In this document: positions 11,207 through 20,875 of the stretch, piece after piece
How the letters are laid out: every line of letters starts with the position of its first letter
How positions within the stretch are numbered: the stretch's first letter is position 1
NCBI RefSeq assembly: GCF_000252445.1
Contig: NC_017791.1
Coordinates: 248,001-312,000 of the forward strand
DNA: 64,000 nt
From: Deinococcus gobiensis I-0
GTDB taxonomy: Bacteria; Deinococcota; Deinococci; Deinococcales; Deinococcaceae
Reading direction: 5' to 3'
Program-made: the position numbers and the translations under genes
Notes under the pieces: generated by a model
What the model saw: only the letters and a program-made list of their open reading frames with translations
What the model was told of the DNA's origin: nothing
Database searches by the model: none

Positions 11207-13018
11207 ATGAAAAAGACACTGCCTGCCCTGACGCTTCTCTCTGCCCTTCTCGCCGGCTGCGGCCAGGGCCCCGTGCCTGTCCAGGCCGCCAGCGATCCCC
11301 GCGGAGGTTTCATGGCCCTGAGTGCGAGCACCGGCGCCTCCGAGTGCAACGCACTGTACGCCACCGCACCCAGCAGCGTGCAAGTGGACAGTTCCATGCG
11401 CTACGGACAGGTAGGTACCCTGATCCTGTCCTTTGCCGACGACGCCAGCAAGGGCCGCGCTGTGACGTGGATGGACTCGGCGCTGCCGGTAGACCTGGGC
11501 CAGGGACTCGGAGCCTTCGAGAACCTGCCGATGGTTGCGCTGCGTACCCTGATCACCCCCGAACTGATCGCAACCCTGGAAACCCATCTGCCAGGCTTGG
11601 AGTCGGTGTACCAGGACGCCCCGCTGCACTACCTGCTGGCAGAGAGCGTGAAGTTCATCGGGGCCGATACGGCGCGCAATACCTATGGTGTGAGCGGCAA
11701 GGGCGTAGGCGTGGCAGTGATCGACTCGGGCATTGACGGCACCCACCCCGACCTGACTCACGTCGCCAAGAACGTGAAGCTGGTGGGACCGCTGACCGAC
11801 TCACCTGCAGGCGGCTACCTGTACCTGGATCTGCCTAACACCGACACCAGCAGTGGTCACGGCACCCATGTCGCCAGCACCATCGGCGGCAGTGGCGCAG
11901 CCTCAGCGGGCAGCCGTATGAGGCGCGGCGTGGCTCCCGGCGCGACGCTGGTCGGCGTGGGGGCAGGCGACGGCCTGAGCATCCTGTACGCCCTCCAAGG
12001 CTTCGATTACGTCATGAAGCCCGAAGTGCGCGAGACCTACAACGTCCGTGTCATCAGCAACTCCTGGGGATCAAGTGGCGAATTCGCGCCCTACAACCCC
12101 ATCAGCCTCGCCGCCAAGCGCGCCTACGACGCGGGTATCGTCGTGGCCTTCGCCGCAGGCAACGAGGGGCCGGGGGCCAACACCCTCAATCCCTACTCGG
12201 CCAGCCCCTGCGTCATCAGCGTGGCGGCGGGCGATAAGAAGGGATACCTGGCGAGCTTTAGCAGCCGGGGCCGCGTGGGCGACGCGCTCGTGCACCCCGA
12301 CGTGACAGCCCCGGGCGTAGCCATCAGCGCTGCGCGCGCCCTGACCGGCGCGGCCGCCACGACCGTGCCCGATACCGACAACCCCCGTTACTCCTCAATC
12401 AGTGGCACCAGCATGGCGACCCCGCACATCAGTGGCGTGGTGGCGCTCATGCTGGAGGCCAACCCCAAATTGAACCTCGACAGCGTACTGTCCATCTTCA
12501 AGAAGACCAGCCGCGCCATGTATTACACCCAGACAGCCGACAACGGCTTGGACCCTGACCAGGTGACGGTCAAGCGCCGCGAGCTGTGGGAGGTCGGCTT
12601 CGGTTATGTGGACGCCAATGCCGCCGTGCGCGAGGCGGTACGCTTGAACCCTACCCGCTTCTCAGTACAGACGTCCACGCTGCCGGGCTGGACCGGCACG
12701 GTCGCCACAAGCGCCTGCGCGCCTGTCGCCAACTGCGTGACCACCGCCCAGGATAGCCACACACTGAATGTACCCGGCGGAGCCAGCGTTCTGCGTGTCG
12801 CTACCGAGTGGGGCAATCCCGCTTATGACCTTGACTTAGAGATCTATGATCCTGCCGGCCGCTTGGTCGGATCGAGTACGCAAGGGACGAGCACCGGTGA
12901 GGCAGTCAGCATTCCCAACCCGGTGACCGGCCAGTGGCGTGTGGTTCTCAAGGGTTTCCTCAACCCGGCTACAACCTACATGGGCAGTGCCGAGGTGGAC
13001 CAGATCGTCCGTAAGTAA
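11207..13018 (+). CDS. S8 family serine protease, lipoprotein
   Basis: 603-residue subtilisin-type protease. The N-terminus is a lipoprotein signal (MKKTLPALTLLSALLAGCGQ) with lipobox LLAGC, so it is probably anchored outside the cell membrane. The catalytic triad is visible: Asp in VAVIDSGIDGTHPDLT, His in SSGHGTHVASTIGG, Ser in ISGTSMATPHISGVVALML. The oxyanion-hole Asn lies in AFAAGNEGPG. A C-terminal beta domain of pre-peptidase type (LRVATEWGNPAYDLDLEIYD) ends the chain. GGAGGGT precedes the ATG. It is divergent from the TPR regulator at 8586-11075, which may control it. Confidence 0.93.
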   Translation: MKKTLPALTLLSALLAGCGQGPVPVQAASDPRGGFMALSASTGASECNALYATAPSSVQVDSSMRYGQVGTLILSFADDASKGRAVTWMDSALPVDLGQGLGAFENLPMVALRTLITPELIATLETHLPGLESVYQDAPLHYLLAESVKFIGADTARNTYGVSGKGVGVAVIDSGIDGTHPDLTHVAKNVKLVGPLTDSPAGGYLYLDLPNTDTSSGHGTHVASTIGGSGAASAGSRMRRGVAPGATLVGVGAGDGLSILYALQGFDYVMKPEVRETYNVRVISNSWGSSGEFAPYNPISLAAKRAYDAGIVVAFAAGNEGPGANTLNPYSASPCVISVAAGDKKGYLASFSSRGRVGDALVHPDVTAPGVAISAARALTGAAATTVPDTDNPRYSSISGTSMATPHISGVVALMLEANPKLNLDSVLSIFKKTSRAMYYTQTADNGLDPDQVTVKRRELWEVGFGYVDANAAVREAVRLNPTRFSVQTSTLPGWTGTVATSACAPVANCVTTAQDSHTLNVPGGASVLRVATEWGNPAYDLDLEIYDPAGRLVGSSTQGTSTGEAVSIPNPVTGQWRVVLKGFLNPATTYMGSAEVDQIVRK

Positions 13019-13062
13019 ATCCAGGTCATCAGATTCATACAGGCCTGCGTAGAGTTGGTACC

Positions 13063-14059
13063 TTGGACTCAGAAGTTGCACCTGCACAGGACGAAAAAAG
13101 CACTCTCAGACGCAAGAGTCTGGGAGTGTCAACGTCTCAGCCTCTCTGGGAGCGCGCCCGCATTCTGACGGACCGCCTGCTCGCCGTTCCTGCTACGCTC
13201 TATCAGCAACGTAGCCTTGGGGCTGCGTTCTGTCTGTTTCTCAATCCAGACATCAGGACGGTCCTCCACCAAGTGGAGTCCATCAGTGCCAGTGCCCTCA
13301 GTCGCTTCTTCAACGAATACAACTGGGATATCACCGCGTGCTGAACCCTCTTGGGGGACGCCCAGTGGGCTCTCCTCTTCCAGGCAGCCAAACGTAAACA
13401 TCGTCCCTGCTGGCAGCTGAGTGTCGATCTCACCAGCGTCCCGAAAACGGGACGCCAGCTGCCGTTCGTTCGTGTCTACAACGGAGTCCACGGTATCCAG
13501 CTCGTGAACCTCTTCGTGCACTACGGGACCTTAAAGTTTCCAGTGGGGTACCGGGTCTACCGCGGCAAAGGGACACCCACACCCGTCACACTGGCCCGTG
13601 ACCTCCTGCGCATCATGCCGGATACCATTCGCACCCGGAACCGGGTGTGCGTCCTCGCCGATCGTGAATTCGAGGCGGCCGCCTTTCTGGTCGAGGTTGA
13701 CCGCGGCGGAAACGCTCGAGAGTTTCTGGTCGGCGCAGTTGGGACCGCGCATGAACGAGATCGCCGGATTCGCGGCCCGTCAGTTGCAGGAGCGTCACCC
13801 CGTCTGGGGATTCTGGCTCTCTCAAGGGGAGGTCTACAGCAATCTGGAGGTGGGGGACCGGCGGGGACCGGCCCGAGACCTTCTGGAGGGAGACGAGCCC
13901 CTGATGCTCACCGTTGGGACCATGCAGCTGGCGGAGCCGCAGGCACGGATGTTGAAACGGCGACTGTTGGACTTGTTCACGGAGGCCGCGTCCTGGGAGA
14001 CGGGTGGCGCGACCAAGTACACGCTCAGTCTGATTCTGGTCCGGGGCAGCGTCGAGTGA
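13063..14059 (+). pseudogene. Degenerate DDE transposase (IS4/IS701-like)
   Basis: A broken transposase. The first piece (13063-13344, starting TTG) ends at a TGA and continues in frame with [20 protein letters not shown]. The segment [20 protein letters not shown] and [15 protein letters not shown] carry two likely catalytic Asp residues. Near 13730 the frame shifts, and the C-terminal part is read in another frame ([20 protein letters not shown] to ILVRGSVE). One nonsense codon plus one frameshift make it non-functional. No terminal inverted repeats were found. Family assignment is from sequence feel only. Confidence 0.65.
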
Positions 14060-14139
14060 GGCAGGCCTGGCCCCGGAAGCAGTTCAGGCGGCGTTCACGG
14101 CCCGGCTCCAGCCGCTGACCCGGAGGTTGTAGGCGTGGG

Positions 14140-14420
14140 CCTTACTCGTAGGCGGCGGGCGTCTCAGCGCGCTGGAGCTTCTGGGCTGTACCCTGGCGGT
14201 CGAGCCACACGTACTGCTGCTCAATGGAGCCCTTCGGGGCACTAGACACGGCGGTGCGCCAGGAACTTCGCGACTGGCTGCGCCAACTCCACGACGAGAT
14301 CCATCTCACCAGTGTCTTCGTGACCCATGATCAGGAAGACACGATTTCCATCGCCGACCGTGTGCTGGTGTTCAACGCCGGGCGCATTGAGCAGGGGCGC
14401 CCGAGTGAACGACACGATGA
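14140..14420 (+). pseudogene. Remnant of sulfate-type ABC transporter ATPase (cysA-like)
   Basis: Only the middle of an ABC ATPase survives. A decayed signature region reads like [20 protein letters not shown], followed by [10 protein letters not shown] where the Walker B was, then an open stretch [20 protein letters not shown] and [20 protein letters not shown] with the switch His. The spacing and wording match CysA. The Walker A part and the C-terminus are missing and there is a frame change near 14225. It has no function now; it marks a former transport locus broken next to the transposase remnant. Confidence 0.6.
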
Positions 14421-14738
14421 GGTCAGTCCTCGACGCCGTGCCGGGGAGGTCGCTCATCCGCTCTCCCCTTCGCCAGTCTTCGCTCCATCTGCCTTCCACA
14501 GCGCCACAGTCCCCTACGCCTGCGAAGCAACCCAAGAGCCACGCCGTAGGGCTCTCCCCAGGGCCAGCACCAGGAAGGCCGTGCCGATCAGAGCCGCCGC
14601 CACCTCAAGGCTCTTTTTGCCTGGATTCTTGGCAGTCTTTAGGCGCCGGACCGTCACTCGTCTGTTCGGCGTGGCATTATCCAGACCGCCTCGCGCGGCC
14701 CATGCCCGCCGCGTGAGCGGCGCAGGCAGTGAGGTCTT

Positions 14739-15830
14739 GTGTTGAAGAGAAAAGCAGTCACCATTAAGGACGTGGCCTCCCACGCAGGGATTTCCTTCCA
14801 GACGGTGTCTCTGGTCCTGAACCATCCGGAGCGGGTCAACGAGAAGACCCGGTCCAGGGTCACGGCCTCCATGCAGGAACTGGGGTTCGTGCCCAACCTG
14901 GCCGCACGGCAACTCAAGAAGATGCCGAGCAACACTGTCGCCTGCGTGATCCTGACCTCCTCGGGGCGGCCGCTGGAGCACGGCCGGGTCATGCTCCAGG
15001 ACACTTGGCAGCATTCGGTCCTTACCGCCTTCGCGTACATCGCCGACCGGCACGGCTTCGGCATGCTTCAGCAGAGCGCGTCACCTGAGGAGGTCGTGGA
15101 GACCATCCAGCGCATCTATCAGGAGGGGCGGGTGGACGGGATCATCCTGCCCACCCCCATTGACGATGAAGACGTTCTGCTGCGGCTACACGAGCAGGGT
15201 ATTCCGCTGGTGATATTCGGCAACATCGCGTCACGGCTGCATTACGTGACCCAGGATGACCGGGGCGCGGCCCGGAACGTGGTGCGCCAGCTTCTGGCGC
15301 GCGGGTGCCGTCGCCTCGGCTTCGTGCGAGGCGTCGGGGAGACGCTGATCTACTCGGCCGGGCGCGAGCGGTACCTAGGCTACCTGGAGGGGCTGCGCGA
15401 GCACGGTCTGGCCCATCAGGACCGCTGGACCGCCACCGGCAACATGAGTCTGGTCAGCGGCCACCGCGCAGCGCACGACCTCTTCGGAGACTTTTCGCCG
15501 CAGCACGCCGGGGACTTTCCGGACGCACTGATCATCGCCAACGACCGCATGGCTATTGGAGCCCTACGCGGCCTGTACGAGTTGGGGGTGCGGATTCCGC
15601 AGGATGTGAGCGTCGTGGGCTTCGACAATTTCGAGTACGACCGCTATACCATTCCCACCCTCAGCAGCGTCGAGGGGCCGACGATGGAGATGGCTGAATT
15701 CGCCTTCAAGACCCTACTCGACCTGACAATCAGCAAACATACCGCTCCTAAATTGATTCAGAAGGTGTTCGGCACCGAGCTGATCTTCAGGGACAGTGTC
15801 CGCGCCGCTCCAGTGCAGTGGCCAGAGTAA
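14739..15830 (+). CDS. LacI-family transcriptional regulator
   Basis: 363 residues. The N-terminal LacI helix-turn-helix is [20 protein letters not shown] followed by the hinge [14 protein letters not shown] periplasmic-binding-protein-like effector domain follows ([49 protein letters not shown]-type ending [20 protein letters not shown]). The start is GTG at 14739 with GAGG just upstream; TTG one codon later has better spacing. It lies directly upstream of the ABC importer operon, whose upstream region carries two copies of a likely operator. The inducer is unknown. Confidence 0.88.
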   Translation: MLKRKAVTIKDVASHAGISFQTVSLVLNHPERVNEKTRSRVTASMQELGFVPNLAARQLKKMPSNTVACVILTSSGRPLEHGRVMLQDTWQHSVLTAFAYIADRHGFGMLQQSASPEEVVETIQRIYQEGRVDGIILPTPIDDEDVLLRLHEQGIPLVIFGNIASRLHYVTQDDRGAARNVVRQLLARGCRRLGFVRGVGETLIYSAGRERYLGYLEGLREHGLAHQDRWTATGNMSLVSGHRAAHDLFGDFSPQHAGDFPDALIIANDRMAIGALRGLYELGVRIPQDVSVVGFDNFEYDRYTIPTLSSVEGPTMEMAEFAFKTLLDLTISKHTAPKLIQKVFGTELIFRDSVRAAPVQWPE

Positions 15831-15906
15831 GTCGGGCCGAGCTTCGCGCCGCCCCCGTACGCCTTCTGATCCCTCGTCAGTCCAGTCCTCTTCTCGTTTA
15901 CTTTTT

Positions 15907-16010
15907 GGAACGTTTCGGATTTTTAACGGCAAGGCTTGGGAAATAATCTTTCGCTTTGTTCGGAAAGTTCCGCCCACACCCTCTCGTCAAATTTTAGAAC
16001 GTTTCGGATA
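15907..16010 (+). promoter_or_regulatory. Pair of direct-repeat operators upstream of the ABC operon
   Basis: GGAACGTTTCGGAT at 15907-15920 recurs as AGAACGTTTCGGAT at 15996-16009, about 89 bp apart (centre to centre), between the LacI-type gene and the solute-binding protein gene. The ACGT-centred, nearly symmetric core resembles LacI-family operators. Two sites spaced by roughly eight or nine helical turns could allow looping (inference). Confidence 0.6.
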
Positions 16011-16035
16011 TTCACCATCGTTCTGGAGCCTGCTT

Positions 16036-17292
16036 ATGAAACAAACCCTCCTTATTCTGACCGCCGCCCTCAGCCTGCCGTTCGCCGCCGCCCAGACGGG
16101 TACGCTGGCCCCTGCGTTTGGTGACACCCTGAACCTGAAAACGCCCCTGAACGTCCGTGATCTGAACCGCGACACTTTTTACAAGGTGATCGTGCCCCTC
16201 GCCAGGAAAGAAGGCAGCCTGACCCTCTACAACTTCGCCGCATCCTTCCCGCCGCTGTGGAAGGAAGTCGTGATTCCCCGGTTCCAGCAGAAATACGGCA
16301 TCAAAGTCAACTTTTACGACACCACCTCCGATGTGGCCGACCAGCAACTCGTGGCCGCCCATAGGGCTGGGCAGAGCGCTCCCACCGACGTGTACTTCGC
16401 TCCTGGCGGCAAGGCCGGGTTCTACAAGGCAAGCGGCGTGCTGGCGAATCTGCCCCTCTACGCCCTGCTGCCCGAGGCCCGGCTGTACCAGAAAGCGGCG
16501 GCGACCTCGGCCGTCGGCGTGCAGCACGGCGGCTCGTTCATGCCCTTTCACCGCAACCAGACGGCCATCGCCTACAACAGCGCCCTTGTCAAGGCGGCCG
16601 ACGTGCCCCGGACCTTCCCGGCCCTGCTGGCCTGGGCCAAGAAGAATCCCGGCAAGCTGGCGATCACCTCCGCCCTCAAGGGCGGCTCGGGTGGGGGCTT
16701 TGCGATGTCGGCCGCAAGCGCCCTGATGGGGGCAAGCTGCAAGGCCCAGTTCATGGACCAGAGCGTAACGGCCGACGCCGCCGCGCAGTGGGTCAAGACC
16801 AGCGGATGCCTGAACAGCACCTGGACGTATCTGAAAGCCATCAACGGCCTATCGGAAGTCACCAACGGCAACAACGACACCTATAACCTGATCGCCAACA
16901 ATGCCGCCTCGATGGGCACTGTCTGGGAGGACGGCGTGTACACCTACGTGCAACGCCGGCAGTTGCCCGACAGCGTGCGCCTGACCCTGCTGAGCCCCGG
17001 CGAGGTGGGCGGCGGCGACGGCCTGTTCGTAACGGCCGACGCGCCACACCCCGCCGCGGCCATGCTGTTCATCGACTTCGCCCTGAGCGCCGATATCCAG
17101 ACCTGGAAGCTGGAAAACATGGCTTCCCGCTCGGTACGCCTGGGCATCGGATCGGACAAGATTACCGGCAAGAATGCTCAGAACCTGCTGCCCGGCAACC
17201 TCTACCCCAAATTCTCGCTGTCCTGGCCCGCCGACGCGATGCAGGTCGCCTTCCGTGACGCTTACGCCGCCCAGGTGCTGGGCGGGCGGTGA
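16036..17292 (+). CDS. ABC transporter extracellular solute-binding protein
   Basis: 418 residues with a Sec signal peptide (MKQTLLILTAALSLPFAAAQ, cleavage likely after AAA or AQ). The body is a type 2 periplasmic-binding fold of the iron/spermidine/YnjB kind (LTLYNFAASFPPLWKEVVIP, YGIKVNFYDTTSDVADQQLV, PTDVYFAPGG, MPFHRNQTAIAYNSALVKAA). It captures the ligand for the ATPase and two permeases that follow. GGAGCC precedes the ATG. The ligand cannot be read from sequence; the phosphoesterase-like gene closing the operon hints at a phosphorylated or esterified compound. Confidence 0.88.
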   Translation: MKQTLLILTAALSLPFAAAQTGTLAPAFGDTLNLKTPLNVRDLNRDTFYKVIVPLARKEGSLTLYNFAASFPPLWKEVVIPRFQQKYGIKVNFYDTTSDVADQQLVAAHRAGQSAPTDVYFAPGGKAGFYKASGVLANLPLYALLPEARLYQKAAATSAVGVQHGGSFMPFHRNQTAIAYNSALVKAADVPRTFPALLAWAKKNPGKLAITSALKGGSGGGFAMSAASALMGASCKAQFMDQSVTADAAAQWVKTSGCLNSTWTYLKAINGLSEVTNGNNDTYNLIANNAASMGTVWEDGVYTYVQRRQLPDSVRLTLLSPGEVGGGDGLFVTADAPHPAAAMLFIDFALSADIQTWKLENMASRSVRLGIGSDKITGKNAQNLLPGNLYPKFSLSWPADAMQVAFRDAYAAQVLGGR

Positions 17293-17339
17293 GTGCTGCA
17301 GGTGGAACTGGCCCCTCCCCTTTGGTCTGGAGAACAGCC

Positions 17340-18422
17340 ATGACGGAACCCCAACTCGAGCTGCGCGCCCTGAGCAAACACTACGGTGGCGTGACGGCCC
17401 TCCATGACACGGACCTCTGTGTCCAGCGTGGTGAATTCGTGACGGTGCTGGGACCCTCCGGATGCGGCAAGAGCACGCTCCTCCGGATGCTGATGGGAAT
17501 TTCCCAGCCCAGCAGCGGCGAAATCCATCTGGCCGGGGCGCGTATCGATGGCCTGCCCCCGGAAAGACGCGATATCGCGATGGTGTTCCAGAGCTACGCC
17601 CTGTTTCCACACATGAATGTCCGTGCGAACCTCGCCTTCGGCCTGAAGATGAGGGGCGTGCCGAAGGCCGAGCAGGACCGCCGCATCGGGCACGCCATAC
17701 GGATCAGCAATCTGGAACCCTACGTGAACCGGATGCCGCGCGACCTCTCAGGAGGCCAGCAGCAGCGGGTGGCCCTGGCACGTGCCGTCGTGATGCAACC
17801 CGCCCTGATGCTCTATGACGAACCCCTGAGCAACCTTGACGCCAAACTGCGTGAGAGCCTGCGCGAGGACCTGCTGGAGTTGCACCGCCAGACCGGGGCC
17901 ACCAGCCTCTATGTCACCCACGACCAGACCGAGGCGATGGCAATGAGCGACCGGGTCGTGGTCATGAACTTCGGTCAGGTGGTGGAGGTCGGCACACCCG
18001 AGGCGCTCTACCATCGGCCGCGCCGCCGCTTCACGGCCACGTTCCTGGGACAGACCAACTTACTGGACGTCGAGGCCAGTGGCGAAAGCGCACAACTGCC
18101 CTGGGGCGGGGTCGTCCAGACCGGCCGCCCTGCGCGCGGCAGGGTGACACTCTCAGCCCGCCCAGAGGAGATTGCGCTGTGCCGCGACCCCCAGGGCGAA
18201 GGGACGGTACAACAGGTCTTGTTCCAGGGACCAAGCGTCCTGTACGCCGTTCAGGTGGGGGGGCTGATCCTCCACGTCAGCGAGGCAGGGACCGGGCAGG
18301 TCCATGCTCGCGGCGAGCGGGTGCGGCTGTCGTTCCCACGCCCGCCACACGTTCTGGACGAGGATACGGCCGCCGCGCCGGTCGCGGAGACCGCACTCCC
18401 TACGCTGGAGGTATCCGCATGA
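17340..18422 (+). CDS. ABC transporter ATP-binding protein
   Basis: 360-residue importer ATPase. Walker A GPSGCGKSTLLRML, signature LSGGQQQRVALARAVVM, Walker B ALMLYDEPLSNLDAKL and switch region YVTHDQTEAMAMSDRVVVM are all present. A TOBE-type C-terminal domain follows (LSARPEEIALCRDPQGEGTV). It is closest in style to PotA/UgpC-type ATPases. GGAGAAC precedes the ATG 47 bp after the binding protein; its stop overlaps the first permease start as ATGA. Confidence 0.93.
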   Translation: MTEPQLELRALSKHYGGVTALHDTDLCVQRGEFVTVLGPSGCGKSTLLRMLMGISQPSSGEIHLAGARIDGLPPERRDIAMVFQSYALFPHMNVRANLAFGLKMRGVPKAEQDRRIGHAIRISNLEPYVNRMPRDLSGGQQQRVALARAVVMQPALMLYDEPLSNLDAKLRESLREDLLELHRQTGATSLYVTHDQTEAMAMSDRVVVMNFGQVVEVGTPEALYHRPRRRFTATFLGQTNLLDVEASGESAQLPWGGVVQTGRPARGRVTLSARPEEIALCRDPQGEGTVQQVLFQGPSVLYAVQVGGLILHVSEAGTGQVHARGERVRLSFPRPPHVLDEDTAAAPVAETALPTLEVSA

Positions 18423-19267
18423 TCTGGCGCCGCTCGCCTACTTCGGATTGGACCCTGCCCCTGCTGCTGCTGCCGGGGGTCGGGGTGCTGGGGGTATTGT
18501 TCGGGCTGCCCCTCGTCTGGGCCCTGTTGGGCAGCTTCGGGCTCCAGGACGGCGGTCACTTCACGGCGGCGAACTATGCCAGCCTCTTCACCGACCCATT
18601 GTCGCGCGCGGCCTTTTTCCGCTCGGTGTATTACGGCGCGGTCCCCGTGGTCCTCACGTTGTTGATCAGTGTGCCGCTCGCAGCCCTGATCCAGAAGCGC
18701 TTCCTGGGTCAGAAACTTTTCAGCGGCCTCTATAAGATTCCGCTGGCCGTACCGTCCATCGTGGTGGCCTTCATGGCCCTGACCCTGCTGGAGCGCGGCG
18801 GCTTCATCGACCGCTTGCTGGCCCCCCTGGGCCTGAACCTGCCGCGCCTGGTGCGTGATCCAGCGGGAATCGGCGTTATCCTGTCGGCGGTCTGGAAAAA
18901 CGTGCCATTCATGACCCTGATCATCACCGGGGCCTTCGCCGCCATTCCGGAGGAGATCACGAATGCGGCCCGCAGCCTGGGGGCCAGCCGCCTGAAGACG
19001 TTTTTCCGGGTGCAGATCCCGCTGGCGATGCCGGGCATCACGGCGGCCCTGTTGTTGGACTTCATTCTGTCCTTGGGTTCCTTCGCCCTGCCCAACCTGT
19101 TGGGTCCGGCTTACCCGCCTGCCCTGACGGTGCTGATGTATGACGCCTTCCAGCGGGGCGAGTGGGCCAGAGTCTACGCGATAGGCATGATCCTGACCGC
19201 CTTTGCCATGTTGGTCCTGGGCCTGTATTACGCGCTGCTGGGCCGGCGCGCTGGGGGGGGCCGGTGA
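18419..19267 (+). CDS. ABC transporter permease (first subunit)
   Basis: 282 residues with six predicted membrane helices and the binding-protein-dependent permease EAA loop (EEITNAARSLGASRLKTFFR, then VQIPLAMPGITAALLLDF). It begins in the 4-bp ATGA overlap with the ATPase gene and ends in a GTGA overlap with the second permease, so the subunits are translationally coupled. It forms half of the membrane channel with the next gene. Confidence 0.92.
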   Translation: MIWRRSPTSDWTLPLLLLPGVGVLGVLFGLPLVWALLGSFGLQDGGHFTAANYASLFTDPLSRAAFFRSVYYGAVPVVLTLLISVPLAALIQKRFLGQKLFSGLYKIPLAVPSIVVAFMALTLLERGGFIDRLLAPLGLNLPRLVRDPAGIGVILSAVWKNVPFMTLIITGAFAAIPEEITNAARSLGASRLKTFFRVQIPLAMPGITAALLLDFILSLGSFALPNLLGPAYPPALTVLMYDAFQRGEWARVYAIGMILTAFAMLVLGLYYALLGRRAGGGR

Positions 19268-20124
19268 CCGCGCGCCCCGGGCCCGCCGCCCAGGTCCGTC
19301 GCCGCGTCTTTCAGGCCGAGGACCGCGTCTGGGTGTCGGCCGGTCTGTATGTGGCCTTGGTTCTCACACTGGGCCTGCCTCTGCTGATCATGGCGCTGTG
19401 GTCCTTCTCGGATGGATGGTTTCCGCCGGGTCTGTTGCCACAGGGTTACACCCTGAGTCACTGGCAGGAGTTGCTGGGCGACGCTTCACTGGTCGCCGCC
19501 ACCTTCCGTAGCCTCGGAATCGCCGTGACCGTGACCGTGCTGGCTGGAATAATCGCCCTACCGACTGCCTGGGCGATGGCCCGCTTTCCCTTCCGCCTCA
19601 AGCGCGCGCTGGAACTGTTCATTCTCGCGCCGCTGATTGTCCCCGGTGTGGTGATGGCGACCGGGCTGGGGCGGCTGTTTTTCGGGTTGCACCTGAACTA
19701 CACCGTTGCCGGGGTCATTCTGGTGCAGCTCGTGGGGGTCCTCCCCCTGATGATCCGTCTGCTCACCGCCAGTCTGGAAGGCATTCCCGACGAGTTGCTG
19801 CACGCCGCGCGCTCACTGGGGGCCGGCCCGGTACAAGTAGCCCTACGGGTGGTCGTACCGCTGGCCGCACCAGGCTTCATGGCGGGCGGGCTGCTGTCCT
19901 TCGTGAGCAGTTTCGAGGAATTCGACAAGACCTTCATCGTCGGTGCCCCGCTGATCGAAACCCTACCGACCAAGCTGTTCTTCTATCTCAACGGTGCGGG
20001 GGTCACCTTTCCTACCGCCGCCGCCGTGTGCCTGCTGCTGCTGCTGCCTGTTCTGGTGGTCTTTCTGATCGCCGGGCGAATCATGAAGGACGACGTGATG
20101 GCGTCCGGCATGGGCAAGCTCTGA
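19264..20124 (+). CDS. ABC transporter permease (second subunit)
   Basis: 286 residues with six predicted membrane helices and an EAA loop (DELLHAARSLGAGPVQVALR, VVVPLAAPGFMAGGLL). The GTG start overlaps the stop of the first permease. The C-terminal SFEEFDKTFIVGAPLIETLP is like PotC/YnjC-family permeases. It pairs with the preceding subunit. Confidence 0.92.
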   Translation: MTARPGPAAQVRRRVFQAEDRVWVSAGLYVALVLTLGLPLLIMALWSFSDGWFPPGLLPQGYTLSHWQELLGDASLVAATFRSLGIAVTVTVLAGIIALPTAWAMARFPFRLKRALELFILAPLIVPGVVMATGLGRLFFGLHLNYTVAGVILVQLVGVLPLMIRLLTASLEGIPDELLHAARSLGAGPVQVALRVVVPLAAPGFMAGGLLSFVSSFEEFDKTFIVGAPLIETLPTKLFFYLNGAGVTFPTAAAVCLLLLLPVLVVFLIAGRIMKDDVMASGMGKL

Positions 20125-20152
20125 CTCTCCCCTACTTTCTTAGCGAGGTTCC

Positions 20153-20875
20153 ATGATGACCGTCCAGACCTGTCACCCGACACCCTTTCCACCCTATGTG
20201 GGGAAGCGCTTCCTGTCCGACGGCAGCGTGCAGACCTGCGAGGGCAATACAGTGATCTGCCACCTGCCTGAACATTCGGTACTGTACCGGGCGCTGCTGG
20301 ACCTGCGCGCGGAGATTCAGGCGCAGCCCTACGCATACAAATATGCTTTTCTGCCCCCGCAGAGTTACCACATGACTGTCTTCAATGGTGTGCTCGACAG
20401 TGTCCGCGACCCGCAGCAGTGGCCCGCCGACCTCCCCCTGGACGCTTCCCTCCAGGCTTGCACCGCCTTGTTCGCCGAGAAGCTACGCAACTTCACACTG
20501 CCCGATCTGCCGCCCTACCGTCTGCGTCCAGCCAGCTTCGGGCGTCACCTGGGCGACGGTCTGGTGTTAAATATTGCGCCGCTGGATGATATCGAGAACG
20601 CCCGCCTGCGTGGCCTGCGTGACCGCCTCTCCGAGCACTTACAGATGCGCTTCGCCGGGCATGAACAGTACCCTTTCCATATCACTATCGCCTACCTCGT
20701 GCAGTGGCTGACCCCGGAGGAGGAGGCGCATTCCTTCGCCCTGCAAGATGCTTTCTTGGGCCGCTGGCAGGCTGCGCAGCTGAGCGTCTCCTTGGGTCGC
20801 CCCGAATTCTGCGTTTTTCAGGACATGTGCTTTTTCGACCGTCAGTTCTATCTACGCAGTATGGACCACGACTGA
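20153..20875 (+). CDS. DUF1868 / 2H phosphoesterase-like protein
   Basis: 240 residues with two H-x-T-x motifs that define the 2H phosphoesterase fold: SYHMTVFNGV near residue 78 and PFHITIAYLV near residue 177, about 100 residues apart as expected. Related enzymes act on 2',3'-cyclic or cyclic phosphate esters. No signal peptide is seen, so it should be cytoplasmic. It is the last gene of the ABC operon, 28 bp after the second permease, with GCGAGG ahead of tandem ATGs (20153, 20156). An enzyme processing the imported solute is a reasonable inference. Its 3' end overlaps the convergent gene by 24 bp. Confidence 0.72.
   Translation: MMTVQTCHPTPFPPYVGKRFLSDGSVQTCEGNTVICHLPEHSVLYRALLDLRAEIQAQPYAYKYAFLPPQSYHMTVFNGVLDSVRDPQQWPADLPLDASLQACTALFAEKLRNFTLPDLPPYRLRPASFGRHLGDGLVLNIAPLDDIENARLRGLRDRLSEHLQMRFAGHEQYPFHITIAYLVQWLTPEEEAHSFALQDAFLGRWQAAQLSVSLGRPEFCVFQDMCFFDRQFYLRSMDHD

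Noticed and set aside
14514..14745. Hydrophobic minus-strand frame near the LacI gene start
   Set aside because: Contains one membrane-like stretch but no start signal or family and overlaps the cysA remnant; left unannotated.
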